DNA of 64,000 bases from Ideonella paludis (lineage in GTDB: Bacteria; Pseudomonadota; Gammaproteobacteria; Burkholderiales; Burkholderiaceae_C). The stretch lies in assembly GCF_018069865.1 (NCBI RefSeq), contig NZ_JAGQDG010000001.1, forward strand, positions 922,225-986,224, written 5' to 3'. The notes beneath the pieces are model-generated. The model was not told where the DNA came from. It was given only the letters and a program-made list of their open reading frames with translations, and did not search any database. A program made the translations under genes and the position numbers. Shown here one piece after another: positions 35,388 through 43,988 of the stretch (positions within the stretch are counted from its first letter, which is position 1; each line of letters begins with the position of its first letter).

Positions 35388-37374
35388 GCGCAGCACGCGT
35401 GCCGCCTGGCTGCGCACAGCGCTTGTGCTGCTGCTGCCGTGGGTGTTGCTGCTGGCCGTGGCATGGAGCGACACCGTCAACGACCCCGAGACGCCGCGCT
35501 GGTCGCTCTACGCCTTGCCCAAGGGGGCCGATGTGTTTGATGCCCAGGTCGCATTGGCCCTGTATCGCGCCGGGCGTGTCGAGCCACAAATCACCCATGG
35601 TGTGGGGCGCGGCTTCAGCGACGAGGATCTGTGGCTGATGGCCGAGCTGCCTCGTCCGCCCTACCCAGGGGCCTTGCGCTTTTTGTCCGTGGAGCCGCCC
35701 TTGCTGCAGTGGGTGGATTTGTATCGGGTGGATCGCGCCGGGCGGCCCGTCAAGGTGGGCTCTACCGGCTTGGCCGTGCCGGTGGCGCAGCGGGTAGGGA
35801 CAGCGGGCAAATCGCACTTTGTGCTCATTGACGAGCCGAACTGGACTTCCACCGTGATGTTGCGCATCCGGGTGGAGCCCGGCGTGGTGGCCGTCGCGTC
35901 GGTGCGCCTGGAGTCTGCCAACGAGCGCGATGCCGTGCTGCGTCGTGACGGATTGCTGGTGGGCGTGTTGACCACCGCCGCCGTGTTGATGCTGATTGCC
36001 GTGCTGGCCATGGCCGCCACAACGCGCGAGCGGGCGCTGTCGAGCTGGGTGATGCTGGCGGTCTTTGGGGTGTTCTACCTCTTGGTGTGGAATGGCATGC
36101 TGGCTCAATGGATGCCCCCCATGACGGTGCGTGCACAGCTTTGGCTCAATGCCATGGCGGCGGCGGCCATGGTCACCACCACGGGCTTCTTCGCGCGCGA
36201 CTTTTTTGCTTTGGGCCAAGTGCACCGCCTGGCCTCAGGCATCTTGACCACCCTGGCCTGGGCGCCGCTGCCCGCTGCGATCTTGGTCTGGCTCTTGGGC
36301 CTGCAGCCGGGGTTTGGTGTCAACGTGATCTTGATCCTGATGGCGCTGTGCAATGCACCGCTGCTGCTGATCCAGCTCTACAGAGGCCAGCCCAACGCCA
36401 AGCGCTATGGCTTGATCGGGCTGGCGCTGATCTACAGCATCAGCTACTACTTCGCAGCCGTGACGGGCCTGGTGCCTGTCAGTGGTGCAAGCCTGTATGT
36501 TTGGCAGTGGGTCCTGCTGGCGGGCTACCTGGCCTTGCTGGGCGACCTGACTTGGCGCACCGTGCGAGACCGGCAGGCCAGTGAGCGCGAGCGCGAGCAA
36601 CTGCATGGCTTGTTGGTGGAGGAGGCCGAGCAGTTGGAGCAGCGGGTCCAAGAGCGCACTGTGGCGCTGCGTGCCGCCAACGCCGAATTGATGGAGGCCG
36701 AGGCCCACCAGCGAGAGTTGCTGTCCCTGGCTTCTTATGAGTTCCGCACGCCGGCCGCCAAGATTCGCAGCACGCTGGATGCCTTGCACGACTTGCACGA
36801 GCCTGTGCCGCAGGATGTGCAAGAGCGTCTGGACAATCTGCGCACCGCCTCCGATCGGCTGATTTTCTTGGCCAACAAGCTCATCACCCATGACCGCTGG
36901 CGAGAGCTCAGCGTCAAGCCCCAAACCAAGCCGCTGTGGGTACGCGCCTGGATGCTGGAGCTGATGCGGGACTATGAAGCCGGCCCACCCGTCAGCGTGA
37001 CCTTGCCGCATGCTGATGCCGAGATCGTGGCGGACCCGGTGCTGTTGCGCATTGCCCTGCAAAACCTGATCGACAACGCTCTGGCCCATGGCAGCAAGGG
37101 CGCCGGGGCCGTGCAGGTCGGCCTGAAACTGCTGTCCAACACCGTGGAGTTCTCTGTGGCGGACGATGGCCCCGGCGTGCCGGACGACCACAAGAGCAAG
37201 GTCTTTGAGCGCTTTGTCAGCGGCCGATCTTCCGGCCAAGGACATGGCTTGGGCTTGTCCATCGTGGCCTCTGTGGTGCGCCTGCATGGCGGTCAGGTCG
37301 GGGTCGATGACGCGCAGCCGCATGGCGCGCGCTTCTGGATGGCCCTGCCGCGAGCCCGGGACACCCAACGCTGA
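35377..37374 (+). CDS. 7TM sensor kinase F: phospho-acceptor His replaced by Tyr, ATP site intact
   Basis: 665 residues from the ATG at 35377. The plan is as in the paralogues: N-terminal helix (LVLLLPWVLLLAVAW), sensor region (ALALYRAGRVE, VEPPLLQWVDLYRV), seven helices and a coiled coil (EQRVQERTVALRAANAELME). The HisKA box reads LLSLASYEFRTPAAKIRS: codon 454 is tat (Tyr) where the others have cat or cac (His), while the neighbours are fully conserved. N (NLIDNALAHG), G1 (DDGPGVP), F (FERFV) and G2 (GHGLGLSIV) boxes are intact. It is probably a pseudo-acceptor that can still bind ATP and could phosphorylate or modulate kinase E. It has no regulator gene of its own. Confidence 0.88.
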   Translation: MPIERSTRAAWLRTALVLLLPWVLLLAVAWSDTVNDPETPRWSLYALPKGADVFDAQVALALYRAGRVEPQITHGVGRGFSDEDLWLMAELPRPPYPGALRFLSVEPPLLQWVDLYRVDRAGRPVKVGSTGLAVPVAQRVGTAGKSHFVLIDEPNWTSTVMLRIRVEPGVVAVASVRLESANERDAVLRRDGLLVGVLTTAAVLMLIAVLAMAATTRERALSSWVMLAVFGVFYLLVWNGMLAQWMPPMTVRAQLWLNAMAAAAMVTTTGFFARDFFALGQVHRLASGILTTLAWAPLPAAILVWLLGLQPGFGVNVILILMALCNAPLLLIQLYRGQPNAKRYGLIGLALIYSISYYFAAVTGLVPVSGASLYVWQWVLLAGYLALLGDLTWRTVRDRQASEREREQLHGLLVEEAEQLEQRVQERTVALRAANAELMEAEAHQRELLSLASYEFRTPAAKIRSTLDALHDLHEPVPQDVQERLDNLRTASDRLIFLANKLITHDRWRELSVKPQTKPLWVRAWMLELMRDYEAGPPVSVTLPHADAEIVADPVLLRIALQNLIDNALAHGSKGAGAVQVGLKLLSNTVEFSVADDGPGVPDDHKSKVFERFVSGRSSGQGHGLGLSIVASVVRLHGGQVGVDDAQPHGARFWMALPRARDTQR

Positions 37375-37763
37375 GCGGGTCCAGCGGCATCGTTTCGCCG
37401 CGGTGCGCTTGTAACACTCTCAAGACTCTCACGAAAGTGAGATTCTCGCGCCATAAATCCCATTTGTATCTTTGATTTGTGTACTCTTTACAGGCGAGTG
37501 GAGAGTTTAATGGTTGAAACTCTCTTTGGCTTTATTGAGTCAAAAAAAATCAATAAAAACAACAACATATAAGATTTTGGAGAGGATTGTTCAGAGCTGA
37601 GATTTGGCTTCGAAAAATGTTTATCAAGTCACGAAAACTAATTTGATTGATGGGGGGACTAGGTTTCTTTCTGTGAGGGTGATCTCTAGAATCAAGTTGT
37701 AACTTTTGCAAGTGAGCCGGCGGCTAAACGCGGGTTCAAGATCAACTCTCGACAGGAAGCACC
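37375..37763 (+). promoter_or_regulatory. AT-rich control region upstream of the adhesin-like gene
   Basis: A 389-base gap without a gene. It holds a GAAA-loop hairpin (TCTCAC/GTGAGA, 37427-37442) that may end the kinase E-F transcript, an 8-bp perfect inverted repeat GAGAGTTT/AAACTCTC (37501-37508 and 37517-37524), long A-rich runs (about 37540-37575), and TAGAATCAAGTTGT (37687-37700), identical to the promoter -10 segment at 17482. There is no good -35 box before that element. The long leader (64 bases from the element to the ATG) could carry regulation. Confidence 0.45.
37501..37524. promoter_or_regulatory. Perfect inverted repeat, candidate operator
   Basis: GAGAGTTT, 8 bases, AAACTCTC. 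A related arrangement, GAGAGTTT-GT-GAAACT, lies at 12933-12948 before the PilY1-like gene. The dyad could bind a dimeric regulator such as those encoded next to it. Confidence 0.35.
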
Positions 37764-40700
37764 ATGCCCATCACCCCCATCGAATCCTGGATCCGCCCTC
37801 AAGATGAGAGCTTCACCATTGCCCAAGGTCAGACCCAGCGCATCCTGCCGGCCGACCTGACTGGCGACGATGTGGGCTTGAACGGCTCCATCATCAGCCT
37901 CAAGCAAGTGAACCAGCCGACGCACGGCAGCATCGTGACCAATGCCGACGGCAGCTACACCTACACGCCCAAAGACGGCTATGTGGGCGCAGACAGCTTC
38001 ACCTACATCGTCACCGACCAACACGGCAACCTCTGCACCGAGACGGTCTTTGTGACTTGCGGTGCAGCCATCCCCAACCAAGCGCCGACCGTGGTCGATG
38101 AGTTTGTGGACGTCACGGCCGGTGTGGCCGTGAGCGCCCACCAGAGCATCCTGCTGGCCAACGACAAGGACACCGATGGCGGCACGCTGTCGGTGGGTGC
38201 CTTGGGCAAGCCTGCACATGGCACCTTGACCCGCGCCGCCGATGGCACGCTGACCTATGTGGCTGACGCCGGCTATGTGGGCCAGGACAGCTTCACTTAT
38301 GAAGTCAGTGATGGCCAAGGTGGCGTCACCGTGGGCACCGTGCACCTCAACGTCAAGGCGGGTGGCGGCAACCAAGCCCCCGTGGTGGAAGGCGAGTTCG
38401 CCAGCCTGCGCTCCGGCACCGCCGTCAGCGCGCCTGAAAGCCTGCTGCTGAGCAATGACCGCGACCCTGAAGGCGGCGCTCTGACCTTGAAGGCCGACGG
38501 CTACAGCCAGCCTGCCAACGGCACCCTGACCCGTGCCGCCGATGGCACGCTGACCTACACGCCCAAAGCCGGCTTTGTGGGCACGGACAGCTTCACCTAC
38601 ACCGTGGTGGATGCGCATGGCAATGCCACCAAGGGCACCGTGACCCTGAGCGTCACCGCCGGCATGACCGCACCGGCCATCACCTCGGTGATTGACGATG
38701 TGGGCAGCAACCAAGGCAATGTGGCCAACGGTGGCAGCACCGACGACACCCGCCCCACCCTGAAGGGCACGGCCGAAGCCGGCGCCAAGGTGGAGGTCTA
38801 TGACGGTGCCACCAAGATTGGTGAAACTACCGCCGACGCCAACGGCAACTGGACCCTGACCCCGGCCAACCCGCTGAGCAACGGCGGCCACGATCTGGCT
38901 GTGCGGGCCACGGCTGCTGATGGCGCCGCTGCCAACAGCAACCCCTACACCGTCAATGTCGGCCCCGACGCTCCGCTGGGCGCGCCCGTGGTGCAACTGG
39001 CCGATGACGCCAACAACGACGGCTTCATCAATGCCGCCGAGGCGAATGCCCGGGTTGATGTGGTCATCACCCTGCCGCAAGGCGCCAAGGTGGGCGACGT
39101 GCTCAAGGTCGCCGACCAAGACGGCAACCTGACGGGCCGCCCCCTGACGGCCGCCGACATTGCCGCTGGCAAGGTGACCTTGGCCGACGCTTTCGCGATG
39201 CCGGCCAATGGCCAAACGCTGACGGTCTCCGCCACCCTCACGCCCCCGGGCGGCGTTCCTTCGCCCGCAGGCTCGGACAGCGCCGTGGTCGACACCACCG
39301 CGGCTGGCCGCCCCACCGTGACCCTGACCACCGACACCAACAACGATGGCCGCATCAGCAAGGCTGAGTTGGATGCAGCCGGTGGCGTGGACGCCAAGAT
39401 CGACATCCCGGCTGACGCCAAGGCCGGCGACAAGCTGGTGGTGACCGACCAAGACGGCCGCAAGGTCGAAATCACGCTGAGCCCGGCTGACATTGCCGCC
39501 AAGAGCGTGACCCTGGACAACGCCTTCCCGGTGCCGGCCGATGGCCGCCCCGTGACCTTGACGGCCACGGTGGTCGACCCCGCTGGCAATGCGTCCCCCG
39601 CCGGCAGCGACAGCGCCACGATCAACCTGGCAGCGCCGACGGTGACCGTGAACATCGTGGACGACAAGAACAATGACGGCACTCTGACCCGCAATGAGCT
39701 GGCCGGTGCCACCCGCGTGGACATCCGCATCGACCTGCCCAGCTCCATCCGTGTGGGTGACTTGGTGGAAGTGCAAGACAACGCCGGCAATGGCGTGAGC
39801 AAGCGTGTGGTGCAGGCCGACCTGGACAAGGGCAGCATCACCTTCCAAGACGCCTTCCCGCTGCCTGCTGCCGGTGCCAACCTGATCGTCACGGCCAAGG
39901 TCACCGACATCTCCAACAACGTCTCGCCCATTGCGGAAGACCGCGTGGTCTTCGATGGCAACTTCTCGCCCATCGGTACCGACGACGTCGCCAATGTGCG
40001 CGCCTTCGCCACACCGATGGTCAGCATCTTGGCCATGAACCAAGACAGCGGTGAAGTGGCTCCTGCCGGCGAAACCTGGGTGACCGCTGACGGTGACGCA
40101 GGCCGCGCTGTGTACGGCGAGCTCAGCTCTTTGCTGACCGCTGGCATGAAGGTGCAGATCTCCAGCTCCGACAAGCCCGGCGTGTGGATCGACGCTGTGG
40201 TCAGCTCCGACGGCCTGCACTGGACGGCAGTGGACAACGTCACCCACACCAGCGACTGGGTCTACACCGCACGCCTGGTGAATGCCGCAGGCACCGTGCT
40301 GTCGACCAGCGCCACACAGTCGGTGGACCTGGACAGCCAGGCTGCCGGCGCGCCGACCATCCAGAGTTTCGGCACCGACAACGGCAACACCAGCATTGCC
40401 GTGGGCAGCACCACCACCGATCAAACCTTGGTGGTCAATGGCCGCAGTGCGGATGGCGCCGCCAGCGCTGGCAACACCATTGAAGTGTTTGCCAACGGCA
40501 CGGGCAACTTCCTCGGTGCGACCACCGTCAAGGCGGATGGCACCTGGAGCCTGGACCTGACCGGCACCCGTTTGGCTGACGGCGGCAGCAAGTACAACTT
40601 CTATGCGCGTGAGTCGGATGGCGCGGGCAATGTGAGCGCTTGGTCAAACAAGGCCGCGTTGACGATCAACTCGGCCAACGGCTCCGTCGAGAACTGGGCC

Positions 40701-43700
40701 GATTTCGGCGATGCATCCACCGCCGTTGGCCACAACGCTGTGGTCAAGGGCACCTTGCAAACGAGCGACGGTGTTGTGAACGTGACCGCCACCTTGGGCT
40801 ATGGCTCGGCACAGGCCAACCAAGCCGTGGGCACGGGCCTGCAAGGCCTGTTCTCTGGCGGTGTGGCCAATGGCACCGAAGACACCCTGCTGCAAGTGCA
40901 CCCCAGCTACCCGGCCACGATTGACTTCGACAAGGTGGTGAGCAACCCCAACCTCTTGTTGACCAGCATCTATGGCAGCTTGACCATCACGGCGACCCGC
41001 GCCGATGGCACCACCTTCAACCCCACGCTGTCCTTTGTGGACAACACGCCCGGCAACTACCCGGCCTTGACAGGCATCAGCGGCAACACGGTCTCTGGTG
41101 TTAACAACGCGCAAGGCGTGATCGAGCTGGCAGGTGACATCAAGAGCATCTCCATCTCCACCGGCAATGGCGGCGCCTATTCCTACATCCAGGTGGCGCA
41201 AAAGGCCGTGTCTGGCGGCACCGCGCTGCCCGCTGACGATGGCTCTATCGTGCCCGGCGCCGCACCGGCGAACAACACCAACGGCGACGACACCGTGTCC
41301 TACAGCACCCAAGCGGCGCTGGATGCGGCATTGGCCAAGGGCTTTGACGGTGGCACAGGCACCGACACCCTGCGCTTGAACGGCGACGGTTTGCGCCTGG
41401 ACCTGACCAACCACACCACCACCCCCGGCGTGGCCCAGGACGTCAACAACTTCGAGAAGTTTGACCTGGTGGCAGGCAGCGGCCGCAATGCCTTGGTGAT
41501 GAGCGTCAACGACGTGCTGGCCGCCGGCCGCACGGACGCCTTCCAAGTCAATGGCCGCACCCAAGTGATGGTCAACGGTGACGGCTCAGACTCCCTGAAC
41601 CTGACCCACCTGCTGGACAACGGTGGTGACACCGGCAACTGGGTGTCGGCGGGGACCACCGTGGTCAACGGCATCACCTACAACGTCTTCAACCACACCA
41701 CGCATGCCGCGCAGGTGTTGGCTCAGCAAGGCCTGAAGGTGCAAGTCCCGGCCGACCCTGGCGTGGCCGCTCAAACCACCACTTTCCCGACTTCCACGGG
41801 CAATGTGCTGGCTAACGACACCGACCCGGACGGCAACAAGGCCGACCTGCGTGTGGCCGGTGCCGACAACAACCCCGATGTGGCCCCTGGTGAGAACATT
41901 GGCAGCCCCATCGAAGGCAAGTACGGCCACCTGACCGTCAACCCCGATGGCAGCTACACCTATGTGGCCGACAAGTCGGCCGGCGTGACCACACCGGACA
42001 CCGACGTCTTCTACTACCTGCCCAAGGACGGCGGCGGCGCCAATGGCACCACGCCCATCAAGCTGACCTTCAATGTCGAACCCGCGCTGGCCAACATCAG
42101 CAGCGTGACTGGCCCCGCCCAAGGCGTGGTCGAAGGCGGTGTCCTGGAGTTCAACGTCGTCACCAGCGCCTCTCCGGTGCCGACCCCCATCACGCTGCAA
42201 GTGGTCAGTGGCACGGGCACGGCCGATGTCGATACCACCGGCCCGCTGCAAGTGGACCTCGGCAAGGGGTGGGTCAATGTGGTGGGTGGCACCATCACCG
42301 TGGCCCCGGGCACCACCGGCTTCAAGGTGCGCGTGCCGACTGTGGACGATGCCACCATCGAGCCCAACGAGACCGTGAGCCTCAAGGTGACCTCGGCCAC
42401 GGGCAGCACCGCCAGCGCTGAAGTCACACTGCTGGACAACGACTTGCTGGGCAACACCGCCAAGGGCACCGAAGACACCGCACTGACCCTGAAGTGGGGT
42501 GACTTCAACCTCAACAATCTGCCTAACGCTCAGCCCAAGCTGGTGATCTCGGGCCTGCCAAGCGACGGCAAGCTGGAGTTCAACGACAACGGCACTTGGA
42601 AGGCGGTCACCGTCAACCAAGAAGTCAGCAAGGCTGACATTGACGCGGGCAAGCTGCGCTTCACGCCGGATGCGAACGAGTCCGGCGCTGACGCCTACAA
42701 CGCGGCTGGCGTGGGCAACAAGCTCAACGACTACGCGCAAGTGCAGTTCACGGCCTACGACACCAATGGCAACACCTACTCGGGTGGCAAGACCTCCATC
42801 GACATCGCGCCAGTGGCTGATTTGGGAACCCTGAGCATCAACGCCACACCGTCGGGCAGCACCGCTCACACCTATACCTTCACCATCACGGGTGCCTCGT
42901 CAGACACCGATGGCAGCGAGCGCACACGCATCGCCGTCAAGTGGGTGGACAAGGCCATGAAGGTCGTGGACGGTGACACCGGCGTGGCCACCGAAGCGGT
43001 CAAGGATGCCAATGGCTTGGTCTGGATCGAAACCAACGACCAGATCCGACTGGACAGCGTCTATGCCGGCTATAGCTGCGCTTACAGCTCCACCATTGAG
43101 TACGCCGTGGTCCGCCAGGAAGTCAATGCCGCAGGCCAGGTGATCGACTCCGCCAGCACAGCCTACAAGACGGTCTCGCACTCTTATGTCTCGCCGCTGG
43201 TCCTGGACTTGAACGGTGACGGCGTGCAAACCGTGGGCATTGAGCATGGCGTGGCCTTTGACCTGAATGCCGATGGCAAGAAGGAGCAGACCGGCTGGAC
43301 CGATGGTCAAGATGGTCTGTTGGTGTGGGACCGCAATGGCAACGGCCATGTCGACAATGGCTCCGAGCTGTTCGGCGATGCGACTCAGCTGAGCAATGGC
43401 CAAACCGCCCAAGAAGGTTTTGCCGCACTGGCTGATTTGGACAGCAACGGCGACGGCGTCATCAGCGCTGCTGATGCCCAGTTTGCCAACCTGCAAGTCT
43501 GGGTCGACAGCAACCAGGACGGCCAAACCCAAGCCGGTGAGTTGGTGGGCCTGGGTGCTGTGGGCGTGGTGTCGATGAACCTGAATGCCCAGCAGACGGA
43601 AGTGCTGCAAAACGGCAACCTGATCGGCCTGGTGTCCAGCTACACCAAGGCTGACGGCAGCAGCCATGAGTTGGCAGACGTCTGGTTCCAGACCCGTGAC

Positions 43701-43898
43701 ACCAGCGAAGGTACTGAGGCCGGCTTGGACGCCAAGGATGTGCTGCAAGCCGACACCGGCTTGTCCGCAGCCTTCGGTGAAACCCAGCTCGTCGCAGAGG
43801 CCGCACCGGTGGCCGCCGACGTCTCGCTGGACCTGGCCGCAGCCCGTCTGCATGTCAGCATCCATCAAGACCTGCTGATCGAGCAAGCACAGTATTGA
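37764..43898 (+). CDS. Giant repetitive Ca-binding adhesin-like protein, probably type I secreted
   Basis: 2044 residues; AGGAAG lies six bases before the ATG and there is no signal peptide. Residues about 15-298 are three cadherin-like/VCBS-type repeats (each with GTLTRAADGTLTY or GSYTYTPKDGYVG). About 301-400 is an Ig-like domain. About 400-735 are three repeats of some 110 residues, each opening with an EF-hand-like loop (DDANNDGFI, DTNNDGRI, DKNNDGTL). More Ig-like segments follow, then a Calx-beta-like domain (about 1450-1570) and an Asp/Gly-rich C-terminus (LDLNGDGVQ, DLNADGKKE, DRNGNGHVD, DSNGDGVIS, DSNQDGQTQ). Such proteins are exported through ABC/TolC channels and act in adhesion or biofilm; no secretion gene is in the window. 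Confidence 0.85.
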   Translation: MPITPIESWIRPQDESFTIAQGQTQRILPADLTGDDVGLNGSIISLKQVNQPTHGSIVTNADGSYTYTPKDGYVGADSFTYIVTDQHGNLCTETVFVTCGAAIPNQAPTVVDEFVDVTAGVAVSAHQSILLANDKDTDGGTLSVGALGKPAHGTLTRAADGTLTYVADAGYVGQDSFTYEVSDGQGGVTVGTVHLNVKAGGGNQAPVVEGEFASLRSGTAVSAPESLLLSNDRDPEGGALTLKADGYSQPANGTLTRAADGTLTYTPKAGFVGTDSFTYTVVDAHGNATKGTVTLSVTAGMTAPAITSVIDDVGSNQGNVANGGSTDDTRPTLKGTAEAGAKVEVYDGATKIGETTADANGNWTLTPANPLSNGGHDLAVRATAADGAAANSNPYTVNVGPDAPLGAPVVQLADDANNDGFINAAEANARVDVVITLPQGAKVGDVLKVADQDGNLTGRPLTAADIAAGKVTLADAFAMPANGQTLTVSATLTPPGGVPSPAGSDSAVVDTTAAGRPTVTLTTDTNNDGRISKAELDAAGGVDAKIDIPADAKAGDKLVVTDQDGRKVEITLSPADIAAKSVTLDNAFPVPADGRPVTLTATVVDPAGNASPAGSDSATINLAAPTVTVNIVDDKNNDGTLTRNELAGATRVDIRIDLPSSIRVGDLVEVQDNAGNGVSKRVVQADLDKGSITFQDAFPLPAAGANLIVTAKVTDISNNVSPIAEDRVVFDGNFSPIGTDDVANVRAFATPMVSILAMNQDSGEVAPAGETWVTADGDAGRAVYGELSSLLTAGMKVQISSSDKPGVWIDAVVSSDGLHWTAVDNVTHTSDWVYTARLVNAAGTVLSTSATQSVDLDSQAAGAPTIQSFGTDNGNTSIAVGSTTTDQTLVVNGRSADGAASAGNTIEVFANGTGNFLGATTVKADGTWSLDLTGTRLADGGSKYNFYARESDGAGNVSAWSNKAALTINSANGSVENWADFGDASTAVGHNAVVKGTLQTSDGVVNVTATLGYGSAQANQAVGTGLQGLFSGGVANGTEDTLLQVHPSYPATIDFDKVVSNPNLLLTSIYGSLTITATRADGTTFNPTLSFVDNTPGNYPALTGISGNTVSGVNNAQGVIELAGDIKSISISTGNGGAYSYIQVAQKAVSGGTALPADDGSIVPGAAPANNTNGDDTVSYSTQAALDAALAKGFDGGTGTDTLRLNGDGLRLDLTNHTTTPGVAQDVNNFEKFDLVAGSGRNALVMSVNDVLAAGRTDAFQVNGRTQVMVNGDGSDSLNLTHLLDNGGDTGNWVSAGTTVVNGITYNVFNHTTHAAQVLAQQGLKVQVPADPGVAAQTTTFPTSTGNVLANDTDPDGNKADLRVAGADNNPDVAPGENIGSPIEGKYGHLTVNPDGSYTYVADKSAGVTTPDTDVFYYLPKDGGGANGTTPIKLTFNVEPALANISSVTGPAQGVVEGGVLEFNVVTSASPVPTPITLQVVSGTGTADVDTTGPLQVDLGKGWVNVVGGTITVAPGTTGFKVRVPTVDDATIEPNETVSLKVTSATGSTASAEVTLLDNDLLGNTAKGTEDTALTLKWGDFNLNNLPNAQPKLVISGLPSDGKLEFNDNGTWKAVTVNQEVSKADIDAGKLRFTPDANESGADAYNAAGVGNKLNDYAQVQFTAYDTNGNTYSGGKTSIDIAPVADLGTLSINATPSGSTAHTYTFTITGASSDTDGSERTRIAVKWVDKAMKVVDGDTGVATEAVKDANGLVWIETNDQIRLDSVYAGYSCAYSSTIEYAVVRQEVNAAGQVIDSASTAYKTVSHSYVSPLVLDLNGDGVQTVGIEHGVAFDLNADGKKEQTGWTDGQDGLLVWDRNGNGHVDNGSELFGDATQLSNGQTAQEGFAALADLDSNGDGVISAADAQFANLQVWVDSNQDGQTQAGELVGLGAVGVVSMNLNAQQTEVLQNGNLIGLVSSYTKADGSSHELADVWFQTRDTSEGTEAGLDAKDVLQADTGLSAAFGETQLVAEAAPVAADVSLDLAAARLHVSIHQDLLIEQAQY

Positions 43899-43909
43899 TG
43901 GCGCTCAGT

Positions 43910-43929
43910 CCCTGGGCCTAGGCCCAGGG
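43910..43929. terminator. Perfect hairpin after the adhesin-like gene
   Basis: CCCTGGGCC / GGCCCAGGG with a 2-base centre, 12 bp after the stop. No T-run; probably works with the stronger terminator that follows. Confidence 0.5.
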
Positions 43930-43949
43930 CTGGTTGTGCGTTTCAAGTG

Positions 43950-43983
43950 ACGGCGCCCTGCGAAGGGCGCCGTTGTTCTTTCC
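43950..43983 (+). terminator. Rho-independent terminator of the adhesin-like gene
   Basis: A perfect 10-bp stem (ACGGCGCCCT / AGGGCGCCGT) with a GCGA loop is followed by TGTTCTTTC. It also separates this gene from the convergent M61 peptidase gene, whose stop begins at 43989. Confidence 0.75.
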
Positions 43984-43988
43984 GGCCG

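Noticed and set aside
37540..37575. A-rich run before the adhesin gene as a small RNA or riboswitch
   Set aside because: No stable conserved secondary structure or known riboswitch core could be recognised; only AT-rich sequence.
37692..40424. Long minus-strand open frame (910 residues) opposite the adhesin-like gene
   Set aside because: Composition is Gly/Val/His-rich nonsense produced by the repetitive GC-rich gene on the plus strand; no ribosome binding site and no family pattern.
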